From Lycocorax pyrrhopterus obiensis (Eukaryota > Chordata > Aves > Passeriformes > Paradisaeidae), in the NCBI GenBank assembly GCA_014706295.1, contig JACSVZ010000016.1:4073168-4137167 (forward strand): a stretch of DNA of 64,000 nt, read 5' to 3'. The notes beneath the pieces are model-generated. The model was given only the letters and a program-made list of their open reading frames with translations, was not told the origin of the DNA and did no database searches. The position numbers and the translations under genes are program-made. Below, piece by piece: positions 34,931 to 45,352 of the stretch. Each line of letters opens with the position of its first letter. The stretch's first letter is position 1.

Positions 34931-36124
34931 CTGAAGTGACAAAAACACAACCCGAAATAAGTGCCGACATGAGGTCTGGCTGGAATTTAGGTGCTTAAAT
35001 TGCTGTTCTGAAGAAGTCTACGTAGCTGCTGTTGAACCTATGGAAGGGATTTAAATACAAGAATCTTGGCTACCTGGAACTGTGCTGGTCCCTTGGCAGG
35101 CCAAATCTGCCCGGGGTGGGGGAGCTGGGTGCCTGTCCCCATCCGTGCCCTGTGGAGCTCAGGGGGCAATAGCTGTGCTGGTGGAGGGAGGCCACTCACA
35201 GCCTTCCTGAGGCTCCTGCTTCTACAGTTTGCTGCTGCATGTGTTTTTATTTTTGGCATTTGGCTGAGGGAAGCAGAGGGACCTGAATTCACCTGCCTCA
35301 CCTACCCGAGGGTGTGGATTCATACCCCTGTTGTCCTGCCCAGTGCTGAAGCTGCCAGGCAGCTGGCAGGAGGCATGCCTATATCCCCTTACTGAAGGCT
35401 TTGGGAGTGGTGGTCTAAATGTATGAAAAGAAGGAGAGCAAATGCCTGAAAGGTTAGAAATGTGGGCTCCAGGAATCAGTTCAGGGTGATGTATATATTC
35501 TCTGAAATGATTCTGTTGAAATTCTTGTTGTCCCCTCTGCCCCCAATCCCCAGAGACCCAGACTTCCTTGACGTTCCATCCGGGAGGAGCGCAGTGTTGC
35601 ACATGAGGAATGTGTTTATAAAGGAGCAAGGAAAGGGCCACCTTTCCCACCTTCCAGAGACAGCTGGGCCGTGGGTTCCCAATGCAGGGAAGTTCAAAAA
35701 TACTCTTAACATTTTCCTGTTCTACGAGCTGAAGACAGTGAATGTCAGAAATGCTGATGCCAGCCACCACTTTACTGGCATGCTGGAAGCAGCCTGCACG
35801 CTACCTCTGCCCAGGCTGTGTTTTGGGAGTGTAGGTCTTCCTCTCAGGGTCATGATGATTTCTTTTCTGTGGTCAGACGCCTGAAAGCTGAGGCACAGTC
35901 TAACTCCTGAGAGACTTGAACTGAAGATTTTCTGCTTTAATGGGCTATATTGCCCTCAGCACTAACTTTTCTCTCTCCGAGAAACAAAGTCACAGTAGGA
36001 GTCTTGCTGGTTTAATAAATGTAGAATTAAAAGAGCAGCATTTTAAGGCTATTTTTAAAAATCTTATTTTTTAAATTTTCATGAAATGATCGGTTTGAAA
36101 TGACTTTACGTACCATCTTTAACA
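34931..36124. other. unique non-coding sequence, nothing recognised
   Basis: Includes a GC-richer stretch (35.08-35.4 kb). Minus frame 35222-35770 is 182 codons long and plus frame 35462-35884 is 140 codons; neither shows a recognisable domain, signal peptide or repeat, so neither is called a gene. Confidence 0.45.
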
Positions 36125-36139
36125 GCACCATCTGGTGGC
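36125..36139 (-). promoter_or_regulatory. CTCF-like motif, minus orientation
   Basis: Plus GCACCATCTGGTGGC is the reverse complement of GCCACCAGATGGTGC, which fits the CTCF consensus CCASYAGRKGGCRS with one mismatch (T for C after GG). It is a good-quality match by eye; occupancy is not known. Confidence 0.45.
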
Positions 36140-37542
36140 TCTCAGGTAATGTTGACATTAGCCGTGGCTAGAGCTGTTTCTTACAATAGTACAGGGTGAA
36201 ATACTTGGTTTGTTTCATTATGAATGCCAGAGGAGGCATGTGGATTCTGTATGGGTAAATATGGCAAAAATACGTAGATTTGACAAAAGCATGTTGCTGA
36301 AATGTGTGGGGTAAAGTAGGGCAGAACTCTAGGGCTGTATGTCCATAAATATTTGAGTACTAGAAGAGGGATATTTTCTCATTCCTGTAATATGTTTAAA
36401 GATGCCTACTTATCATAAAAAATCCATTATTAAAGATTATTTTATATTTGCTTCTAATCTTCTTACATATATGTGGAGTCAGGAGAGATCAGCAAAGTCA
36501 CTGATTGGAAGAGCAGGCTGCTGAGCAGCATGGGGAATTTATAATATATTGGGGGCTTAGGAATGTGAACTTTCATTTTGATTTATTCAGTCTCAGCAAA
36601 CAGAGAGGGTAGATATCACAGCAGTGAACGAGGAGGTAAAAAGACGATCCATGTTCAGCCAGGGAAGCCTCAAAAGACAACCAGAGGCAGAATCTCTTTC
36701 TGCTATGAGCCTTTGTGTAGTACACAGGGCTGAGGAATGGTTTCTGCAGCTGATGGCCATGGAGATGCCATTAGATTTCTGCACAGGAATTTCAGAGTGG
36801 GCAAAGTATCCTTCTGGTCCTTCCCACCCCAGCTGGCATTCAACGCATCAGTGTTCAGTGTGCTGCTTTTCATTAGTGGTTTATGAGTGGCAGTAGGTGT
36901 AAGGTCACACAGATTTTGATCTTTGTTCCCGCTATAGCAGCTGATGATGCTGCATGGAGCTCCTGCTTATATTTTGGTCTCTGTGCTGTCTCGAAGATCC
37001 AATTCCCTCAATGTTAGGTGATCCCTCTGGCTAAGTACGTTGTGGGCAATTATGGCTGTGTGCAACAAGCCTTGGCATCAGCAGCTTGGCACTGGCTTCA
37101 TTAACCAGAAGCAGAATTTGTTCTTGGCTGTTTGTAAGGCAGTTCACTCACAGCTCCCAGGACAGAATGCTTTCCAGAGCAGAGCTTCCTGTGCCTTTCC
37201 TTTGCTTTGTCCTCTGCTTGTTAACATGAAATAAAGATGACCTGAAAAATATAAACCGAAGTGTTACAGTTGCTAGTTATTATTTCTGTGGAATCCGTAG
37301 ATTATTTAAAAAAAAAATCTATTTCGAATTTGTATTGAGAAAGACCAAATTAAATGATGGCAGGAAGCAGTTTGGCATAGTGGGTAGGAAGGTGCTGTCT
37401 CAAAAAGCTGTGTGCTCTGTAGCTAACTGGGGCTAATAGGCATGATTGGCCACATCACAGTTATCTCCTCCATGCCTATTCCTGTGCCTATTATCTGATC
37501 TGTGCTCTCCTCGCACTAGCAGGTGTTTTAAAGCCTTCTGTG
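36140..37542. other. unique non-coding sequence, nothing recognised
   Basis: No exon or repeat was recognised, except that the last 60 bp may contain the 3' part of an old MIR-like SINE (GCACTAGCAGGTGTTTTA at about 37515-37532). Confidence 0.4.
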
Positions 37543-37581
37543 GATATTAAAGCTTTGCAGTATCCTTTTTTTTTTTTTCAG
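37543..37581. repeat. direct repeat, left copy, followed by 13-T run
   Basis: GATATTAAAGCTTTGCAGTA, then TCC, then T13 and CAG. The same 20 bases recur at 37896-37915, followed by CCC, T5 and CAG. Between the copies is about 315 bp of non-repeated sequence. The T-run touches the left copy on its inner side. This is the layout of a minus-strand poly(A)-tailed retroinsertion flanked by its target-site duplication. Confidence 0.8.
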
Positions 37582-37895
37582 TCTCTTCCTTATTTTGTGT
37601 GGCCCGGTATTGTGGTGAGCACAATGAGCTGCATCCTCAGCAGATTGGGGTCCCCCCCACCTCTGATGGTTGCAGTGGAGCGTTGTACATTCACAGTGAC
37701 CTGGAAGGCACCCTTGTCTGGCAGAACCTGGGGGCGTAGCAAATGTAGTCTCTGTTTTTTCCTCTGAAACAGTTTCTATTTTGTGTATTTCCACTGAGCT
37801 TTCTGCTTCATCTCTGGAATGAAAGTGAAATAGCAAGCGATGAAAATAGTGATGAAAATGATGATGAGGATTTATGCATATAATAATCATCTGCA
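37582..37895 (-). mobile_element. candidate retroinserted segment between direct repeats
   Basis: This segment is bounded by the long direct repeats at 37543 and 37896, and its minus-strand 3' end runs into an A13 tract. The minus strand is open for 120 codons, but the translation is not recognised. Near the tail the minus strand reads GTGCTCACCACAATACC, faintly like the 3' tail of amniote SINE/LINE2-type elements. It could be an unknown SINE, a partial retrocopy, or unique DNA caught between two old repeat fragments. Confidence 0.35.
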
Positions 37896-37926
37896 GATAT
37901 TAAAGCTTTGCAGTACCCTTTTTCAG
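37896..37926. repeat. direct repeat, right copy
   Basis: Right partner of the repeat at 37543: 20 identical bases, one substitution, then T5CAG. It overlaps the start of the MIR-like match, suggesting the target site lay inside an older SINE. Confidence 0.8.
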
Positions 37927-38006
37927 AGATATTCATATGAGTCGGTGAGATCTGATGACTTGCTCAAGGTCACAGAGCGAGTTTGTGGCAGAGACAGAAA
38001 TAGAAG
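37916..38006 (-). mobile_element. MIR-type (CORE-SINE) fragment
   Basis: The plus strand at 37957-38006 (GACTTGCTCAAGGTCACAG and AGCGAGTTTGTGGCAGAG) closely follows the reverse complement of the MIR core (ACTTGCCCAAGGTCACACAGC.AGT..GTGGCAGAGCC). The preceding CCCTTTTTCAGA aligns to MIR CCATTTTACAGA. MIRs are old amniote SINEs and rare but present in birds. The tRNA-derived head is not clearly visible. Confidence 0.65.
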
Positions 38007-38329
38007 TTGCATCTTAAGAGTCAGGACAGTCTCATATTCCTGTGCTTCCTCTTACAAACGCTGTTCTGCTATGTGACATGGCATTGCCTCAGGCTATGAA
38101 GGAAGGGGGAGCACACCCAAAAGCGAGCTTAGCTGTGCATGCTGGATTAAAAAACTTACTTTTGCATCTTCAAAATTGCCTAACTATGTTAACTTCAGTC
38201 AAATTAACATGATACAAAATCTACAGAAGCAGTGGTTAAAAGGTTATCTGGTTTTTTATGTGTTGGTGAAGAAACTTACTGAATGCTTACCCCAGGCACC
38301 CCCAATATAACCACCCTCCCTGACTGGTG
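38007..38329. other. unique non-coding sequence, nothing recognised
   Basis: About 320 bp between the SINE fragment and the next LTR. No feature recognised. Confidence 0.4.
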
Positions 38330-38655
38330 ATGGGTTGGATGCGTGTGCAGGGCTGAGCCTGCCATGGTCATAGGAGTCAGGATGTATGTCGCTGTTTTCC
38401 CCACGGACGAGCAGAGAAACGACACGAAGTCCAGGCTCAGGGATAGATGGAAGCGCTTTAATGAACTCTCAGAAGGCTTTTATATGTTAGTTGGCAAAGT
38501 GTATTAAATGGCTAAGGTAGTTGGTTTTTGCCATCCACCCCTTAAGGGGATTGGTCAAGTTCTAAGACACCCATCTCTGAATGTTTTTCTAGTTAGAACC
38601 ATAACAATTCTGCAAAACAACCTGCAGCTGCAAGAAGTTTACAAAACTGTAACAT
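38330..38655 (-). mobile_element. solo LTR, compact alpharetrovirus/ERVK-like layout
   Basis: Minus strand: U3 with GACCAATCCCC (CCAAT box), TATA box CATATAAAAG (plus 38477-38486), ATTAAAGCGC (plus TTTAAT at 38457-38462) only about 20 bp downstream, then a short R/U5. A polyadenylation signal lying just after the TATA box is also the arrangement in avian leukosis-type LTRs. A possible sense start TGTTACAG lies at plus 38648-38655. The U5 end is not fixed, no target duplication was found, and no internal retroviral genes adjoin. Confidence 0.55.
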
Positions 38656-39179
38656 TGTTTTGAGTTGCATGGGAAAGACAGAACTCTCACAAAAGTGCTG
38701 CAGAGAGCTGAAGAAATTCTCTGCAGGAGCTTTTTCAGCATCCATAGGATGTACCCTGTAGATCTGCCCCATAGAGTTTAAGGGAGCCACTGTCTGTGGT
38801 ATCAACATCTGGAGCTGCCCTATTGCAGTGTGAAAACTCTTCTCACTTTTGGCCCTATCATAATGGTGTAAGTTCCACTTTTCTAACCAGAAGCGGTACC
38901 TCTTAGTGCTGAATAGTACACAAACCTGGTTCAGAGCATCAGTCCAAAAGCAGAAAGAGTTTAATTAGTTTCAGGATCCGTGGAGGAGAAACAGAAGCCA
39001 AATAATCGGTTGCAGCCATGCTCCACTTCAAGAGGTACGTGGGGAAGGGGAAACAGCTCATGCCAGCTTGTTAGACAGGAGGCTGGAAGTTACAGATTGC
39101 ATGGATGTGATACTGGAGGCAGAGAACAAATGTTTCCCACCCAGTGAGAAACACTTCAGAAAGGAAGAGTCATTGCTTA
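38656..39179. other. unique or unrecognised sequence
   Basis: About 520 bp between the LTR and the start of recognisable LINE sequence. Part of it may be the highly decayed 5' side of the LINE. Confidence 0.35.
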
Positions 39180-40722
39180 ATAGCAGCATGTTGGTTACTG
39201 TTGAAAGCAAGAGAGAGTCCTCTAAAAGCCTAAAGCTTTATCTAAATGAGGAAAATACACAGTATTATAAAAAATGACAGGTTAAATGTAGAAATGCAAC
39301 AAGGCAGACTGAAAAAAAGGAGTTAGAGGAGCATTTGCAGAAGACATCAAAAGTAGTAAAAAATAAATCTTAAAAAACATCAGCATCAGGGAGCCTGCCA
39401 GAAAAAAATCTCTAGGGCTAGTAGATGCTCAGAAATGACAAACAAATTCTTTGCATCTGTTGCTCATTGTGAAGAAATGGCAGTTCCCTGTGCTGGTACA
39501 CTTCTTAAAGAAGAATTCATCAGGAAGTCTCCTCAAAATTGAAGAGTTGGTAGGGGAATTTATGAATCAAATAGAAGTTGCCAAGTAATTTATTAACCCA
39601 AGCTTTCTGTAGGAATTCAGTAATCAGATAACAAGACTAACTGTGGTGTTCCATAGAAGTACTCTGGTACAGTATTGAGGACTGAAAGATGTGATATGGC
39701 TTTCTAGAAATGTGATAAGGGAAACCACAGGCTGATGGGCTTGGGATATGCACAAGAAGAAATTACTTTACAATGGTGTATTGAGAATGGAGTTGCAGGC
39801 TACAGAGACAAGAGTCAGCCCGGTTTTTGTAATGAGTAGTCAGTCTGTGCAAAATGTCAGAGCTTTTCTAATGAAACTGCAAATGCACCTGCTCCGGGAC
39901 CCATGGTGGTCAGCAGATGCATGAATGGTTTGGGAAGAGTTGAATACTTGCTGTTATTCATTGCTGTCCTGAATAGCTTCGAATTATTGGTGATGACTGA
40001 AAAATTTTATAAGAACCTGGTGAACCTGAGTGACTGGGCAGTGAAACACAGAATGACTGTGCAGATAAGCAGAGTGATACATCACTTTGTATATGGGGAG
40101 GAGGGAGTCAGAATGGGGAAGAATGGGATGTGCTCTGAGCTGTTTCTTGGATAAGAACTTGAGTTGTGAGAGAAATGCCATCTCAGTGCTCAGGAATGGT
40201 CCAACAGGCATCTCAAATATTAGAGTGGTTAGGACAATGAGAGAGAGCAACTTGATGAGGCATTAATTGCTTTGTGTGCTAATATCAGTGCACAGAACTT
40301 CTGCCTCCTCAATACTGTATGCAGCTGTGGTTCCTTTGCTTCCAGTCCAGTCCCAAATGCACTAAAACTGGATGAAGCAGTGAGAAGACAGCAAGGCTCT
40401 TTGAAATCTTGGAATGGCCTCTTTAAAAGAAATGAGCAGTGAGGCTGAGGCCGTTCAGCATGCAAAAGAGACTCCTGAGGAAAGTGGTAATAAAGGCTAT
40501 GAAGTCGTGTGGCATGGAGAGGGTAGGTAGAGTTTGATGTCTCTGCTTCTGAACAAGAACTGCGGGACATGAAATTAAGCTGTCAGGTTCAGGGTAGGTG
40601 TTGCTATTTGTGTGACCCGTTCTTCTGTGCCTTCCTAGATCCTGGTTTGGCCACTGCTAGAGGCAGCATAGTGGGCTGTGTGGGCACTTCTGTCTCCTGC
40701 TGTGGTTGTCTTATATTTGGCT
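39180..40722 (+). mobile_element. ancient CR1/L3-clade LINE, ORF2 part plus 3' end (fossil)
   Basis: Plus-strand blocks appear in CR1 order. Before the RT, GGAGTTAGAGGAGCATTTGC, GACATCAAAAGTAGTAAAAA and GAGCCTGCCAG followed by AATTCTTTGCATCTGT (39300-39460). In the RT, GAGTCAGCCCGGTTTTTGTA and the Leu/Ile-rich loop that follows (39810-39870). In the C-terminal part, CTGTTCAGC-like and AAAAGAGACTCCTGAGG (40455-40482), then GGACATGAAATTAA (40564-40577). At the 3' end, TTTGGCCACTGCTAGAG and AGCATAGTGGGCTGTGTGG (about 40646-40686), ending in CTTAT. Many indels and stops break the frame, so it cannot encode protein. It resembles the turtle/crocodile-type CR1 and L3 lineages more than young avian CR1. 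The 5' limit is approximate. Confidence 0.75.
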
Positions 40723-43700
40723 TGAGGTAATTTGGGAAACCACTGCTGCAACTGCAGAATTGGCCTCCCGTCAGGATCTCCATTCATCCTCTTTAGTGCT
40801 AATTCAGAGTGAGAAATCAGGCAGTTGTGTTGACAGCTGCTTATCCTGACCGAGCAAGTTGTTTTTAAGATTCCTGTGGTAAATTTGTTTTGTCATTAGT
40901 TCAGAGCCACTCCGTGCATCTGGGACAGTGGGGAAGGTCTGAACAGCATCTCCACAGCCTCATGCCAGTAGCTGGACCCCAGCCCCCAAGGCAGAGATCC
41001 AGGCTGCCTCTTGCTGGGGTGCAGTGATACAGAGGCAGGAAACTGTAGCCCCAGGCAATGAAACAGGAATGGCGTGTTCGGGTTTGCAGTGACTGTGTTT
41101 CAGTTTCAGCAGTATTGTGAAAATCAAAACGTTGTGAGTAATTCTAAAAGACTACAGAAACCAAAAGATGAAAGTGAGAGTGTCCCATATGCTTTTACAA
41201 TATTAAAACAGCTCAACTAAAGCTGGGTCACCGCCAGCCTCTTGATAAAGGCTGTGCTTTTGCATTCTGAGCAACAAAAAGAACATACTGACCCTTTATA
41301 TGCAACTGTAGAGGGGAAGAGAAATCTCAGAAAGTATTGAAATTTTTGTTTGAAGAATCTTTTCATGTTACTTTCAGACGTGAAAGGTAAGAACGTGGTA
41401 TGGATAGAGACTAAAGAGGTTAAGGGAGTAGCTGAGAGTGCATGTCCACACATGGAAGTTGCTAGGAATGGTGTGTTAATCTGAAGGCAGTGGTGTTCCT
41501 TATAAAGAATGATTTAGGGGAGAATGTTGTGTGGAATCGGTAAGTTTTATTTATACTGAAAAACTTCACGAGTTTTCCACTTCTGAGTGCCTGGTTCTCA
41601 CAGCTTACTTATTGCAGATAGGAGTAAGTTGGTTTTTAAGATACGTGGCTGTAGTATTGGACTTCTGTCTTGATATCCTTCAGTACCTTACTGGTCTTCC
41701 CTTTACTCAAATATTCTCGGGTAAGGTGGATTATGTGGTCTCTGATTGGGACACAGGACTGGTTTTCTCACACCTTATGAAGTTACACTGAGAAATGAAA
41801 TAGTCATGTGGTATTTAAAGCTTCCACAAGTGCAGTCACAGTACCAAGTAGTTGTATTGCCGTATCAGTATAAAACCAATTGAATTGTTTACCACCAGGA
41901 GGTGGGCACTTGACCATTCAGGTCAAACCATGGCCATACATGCTGCACCATTGACCAGGCATAAACCCTTACAGCTTTATCACGTATCTAAATCGATTTG
42001 AAATGTTTAGTGTTGGTTCTCATGGCCTCCAGGCATCCACATTCAAATGCAGCAAACTGGCTTCCCAGGACAGAATGTAAAACATCTCATAGCCACAGGG
42101 AGCAGAGATGCTCAGTGAAGCAGTGAGTTTACCCTCTCCCAGACATGCACAGTAGGAGGGATGAGAGAATGTAGATGAGAGGAGCCCCAATAGCCATTAC
42201 AATATCCTGCCGATTCTTCAGAACACAGCAGTAAGTTCCTTTAAACAGGAACAACCTTGCTGTTGATTTACAGTCTTTCAACACAAACTGAACGTTTAAG
42301 GCCAAATGTCTCTGTCCAATCCCTCATTCTGATTTCACGTAGGTAGAGAAGATTCTTATTCTTTGCCTGGGTTGGGATTGCTGAATTCAGAAGATTAGTG
42401 TGCTGCTGTGTGCCTGATCTCTAGAGCTTCTGGGACACCTAGACAGGTACTCCCTGCTAGCTGTAAGCAGAAATGAAAATAAGAAACACTAGAAATGTTG
42501 TTAGACCCCGAAAGATCACATACAGTAACATGTGAACTGAATGCTAAGACACTGGTATAGAGCATACATGGCATGAATCATCCCAATTAAATGGAGGAAA
42601 TTACTTAGCCATGTGAAAAAATTAAGCCCTGACATTAAAAGCTACTAGTTAGTTTTACTTTTTTCTGGCACTTTATTATTTCTGAAGGCTTAAAGAACTC
42701 CAGCCTCGTAACTCCCATGATGAGTGTTCTAATTAGGGACATTAAGAATGTTTTCTGATTGTTTTGAGTTAGGTAATAACTTGATATGATAAATAAATCA
42801 AGCAGTTCCCAATCCAAATGTAGTGTCTGGCTTTGGAAATACAGTATGCTCCCTTCTTTCCTGTGTGAAATAGGTCTGAACAGCTGGAATAAATGTTCTT
42901 GTCACCAAATTATAAATTACAGCTGTCAAGAACAAAACATTTAGTTCCAGCACTCAAGAAATAGATTTTTAAGAAGTCTTCCCATTTATCAGTTTAGCCA
43001 TTGATTATGTGTGTAAGGTCATTGAATCAGAGCAGTAATGAATGGAGTTCTTGATTGCTCAAATACCAGACTAAATGTACCCATAGTTTTACATCCAGGA
43101 GCCTGATAATACCTAGGAATGCCTCAGAGCATTCCAGGAACTAATGCTGTGTGTAAGCACTTATGTACTTCCTCTCTGATCACCAGTAACTGTTTGCTGA
43201 GTAGGAGGGGAAGATAAATTTACCTCCATGAGCTCCGTACTTGTCAGGTTTTCAGTCTGTCAAGAAAGCAGTTTAATTCCCAATGGTTAGGACTGCCTTG
43301 ATGGCTGTGGAGTGGAAGGAGACCAGGATTAGGGTCAGACTGAGCTTCCTAGCATTAACCATTTAACTGACAGCCTTCTTTTCCTTGGTGCAAGAGGCAG
43401 GAGTAGGAAGGTCGTCAGACCTGTTCCAGAATAGATGTGATCTGACATCACAGCCTGCCATGTTCCTCAGGCTTGTCTTGAGATGAAACCTGCAATTAGC
43501 ATGTCAATTTGGCTTAGTATTTATTTATTTTTAGTATTGCTCCTGATATCTGGATTGGGACAGTTTTATTTTCCATGTATGCTGACAGCTTTGGTCTTCA
43601 CCAGGGTAGAGGAGGGGACTGGCTTCAACCTTTTCTGTTTTGTATCCTTGTTTTCACAAATCTCTGCTAATTATAGTTGCTTTTGAGCAGAAGGTTAAGG

Positions 43701-45302
43701 AATATCTGCAGGGTGCTTGTGACTCTGCTGTGCTTGCACACTGTTCCTGTGTTCAAGATTTCTGTGAAATCATCAATTAGGCATCTTTTAGATGCCATTC
43801 TTCAATGGAAATAGCTAAGATGTGCAAGTAAGTGTTACAGATCCTTTTGAAGTGATGTGCAGTTGGGAAGAGCTATAATAAGAGAGGAAAAATTATGTTC
43901 CTGTGCTTGCAGAAATACCTGAAAACTGTTTTTCTTGAAGATGTGTCATGGGGTTGACAGCTACAGGTTCTGATGCCTTTTATGTGCTTCCTCCACAGCT
44001 CCAGTGTTCTTTCTGGGTGTTTCCTGGAAAGCTATGTTGGGATGTTTTTTCCAGGCTGAACACTTACAGGCTTTCTTTCTCTGCTTTTCAGTCTTGATGA
44101 AACTCACAGGAACCAAGTTATCTTTGATTCCTCTGGTGCTATTCAAGCAAGTATGGAAAAACTAGAGGGTAGGCTCAAGAGGGAGAGGGGCCACAGTCTT
44201 TGCATAAGTTTATTTAAACAGAAGCCCAAAGCCAAAAACCAGCTGTAAAGATCTGACCCATGGTCTGAAGCTGGCTGTTGTCCCCTTCCAAATGCTCCTC
44301 CACAGCCTGTTAATTCTTCGTAACTGCAGGATTTGCACTGACAAGGCAAAAATTACTTCTACAGAAGAACTGTAAAAGAACCCACCAGCACAAACAAGAA
44401 CCAGATTGCATCTAGAGTAAGAGGTAGAAACAGACATGTTTCAGCTGAACAGGAGCTGGTGAAGGAAGGAGGAAGCACTTAGGCATCAGGTGTAAATTGG
44501 TAACTCAGCAATCTATTAAATAAATTAATCCTCTTTCTTTCTGAGGAATATCAGTGAGCTTTGTAATTCTCTTTGCTTTCTCTCCAGTGTATTCAGTAAA
44601 TACCTTTCTTTAGGCTGCTGGCAAACTCTGCATTCTGTGCTGTAGTGGGGAATCCAAAAGTTGTGTTATGGAGATTTTTTTCTGCCTCTATTGGAAAAGC
44701 ACACAAATATTCTCTGCACAGATTATTTGCACTTGGAAATTCACTTTTAAAAAATATTTCTGGATTAAACTATGTTATTCAAATTGCATGAAAAGGGAGA
44801 AGTATGTTGACCAAATGGGCAAAATGAATTTGTTAGGAAACGAAGTCTGGACAGAGCATCTCTGTCCAGATGGTATCTCAGCTCAAAAATTCAGCTTGAC
44901 TAACAGAGTATTTTTGTTTCCCTAGTACACACCACGAGTGCTTTGCTTTTGGGGACATAAAGTATGTTTCAAAACTAGAATGACTGCAGAGTTAGTGTAG
45001 CTTGCAAATTAAATACTGGATCTTGTTCCTGGTAGGCATCTATTTCTCTTGCACTAGCTATATATTGTATTATTCTCCCTCTTGCGCTGCTCAGTCTGAG
45101 CTCAGAGTTGCTGTGTAGAATGGCCATTATTGGGCTAGATGCAGCATTTACATCACTCTGGAATCATATCAAATGCCTTTATAGAAAGTATTTCTTTGCA
45201 ATAAAATCATCACAATACAGGCTAAAGAATCCTGTATTCCAATTTCTTATTGTCGAATTTATGTTTAAAATTTACATTTTGAGCTCTCCTCACTGGCCTG
45301 AT
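40723..45302. other. unique non-coding sequence, nothing recognised
   Basis: No exon or known repeat in about 4.6 kb. A TTGACC...GGTCAA inverted pair at 41910-41926 and the near-palindrome CCACCAGGAGGTGG at 41893-41906 are noted. Neither is enough for a feature call. Confidence 0.5.
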
Positions 45303-45352
45303 GTGTATATATATATACGTATATATATAAACACACACATATACATGCACCT
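45303..45352. repeat. (TA)n / (CA)n microsatellite
   Basis: GTGTATATATATATACGTATATATATAAACACACACATATACATGCAC-type composition: two TA blocks meet at a central ACGT, giving a self-complementary stretch, followed by a short CA run. A likely polymorphic, cruciform-prone site. Confidence 0.9.

Noticed and set aside
35222..35770. 182-codon minus-strand open frame
   Set aside because: No domain, signal peptide or compositional pattern of a protein; overlaps open frames on the other strand.
41893..41906. CCACCAGGAGGTGG as a CTCF site
   Set aside because: Two or more mismatches to the core; weaker than the sites at 33464 and 36125.
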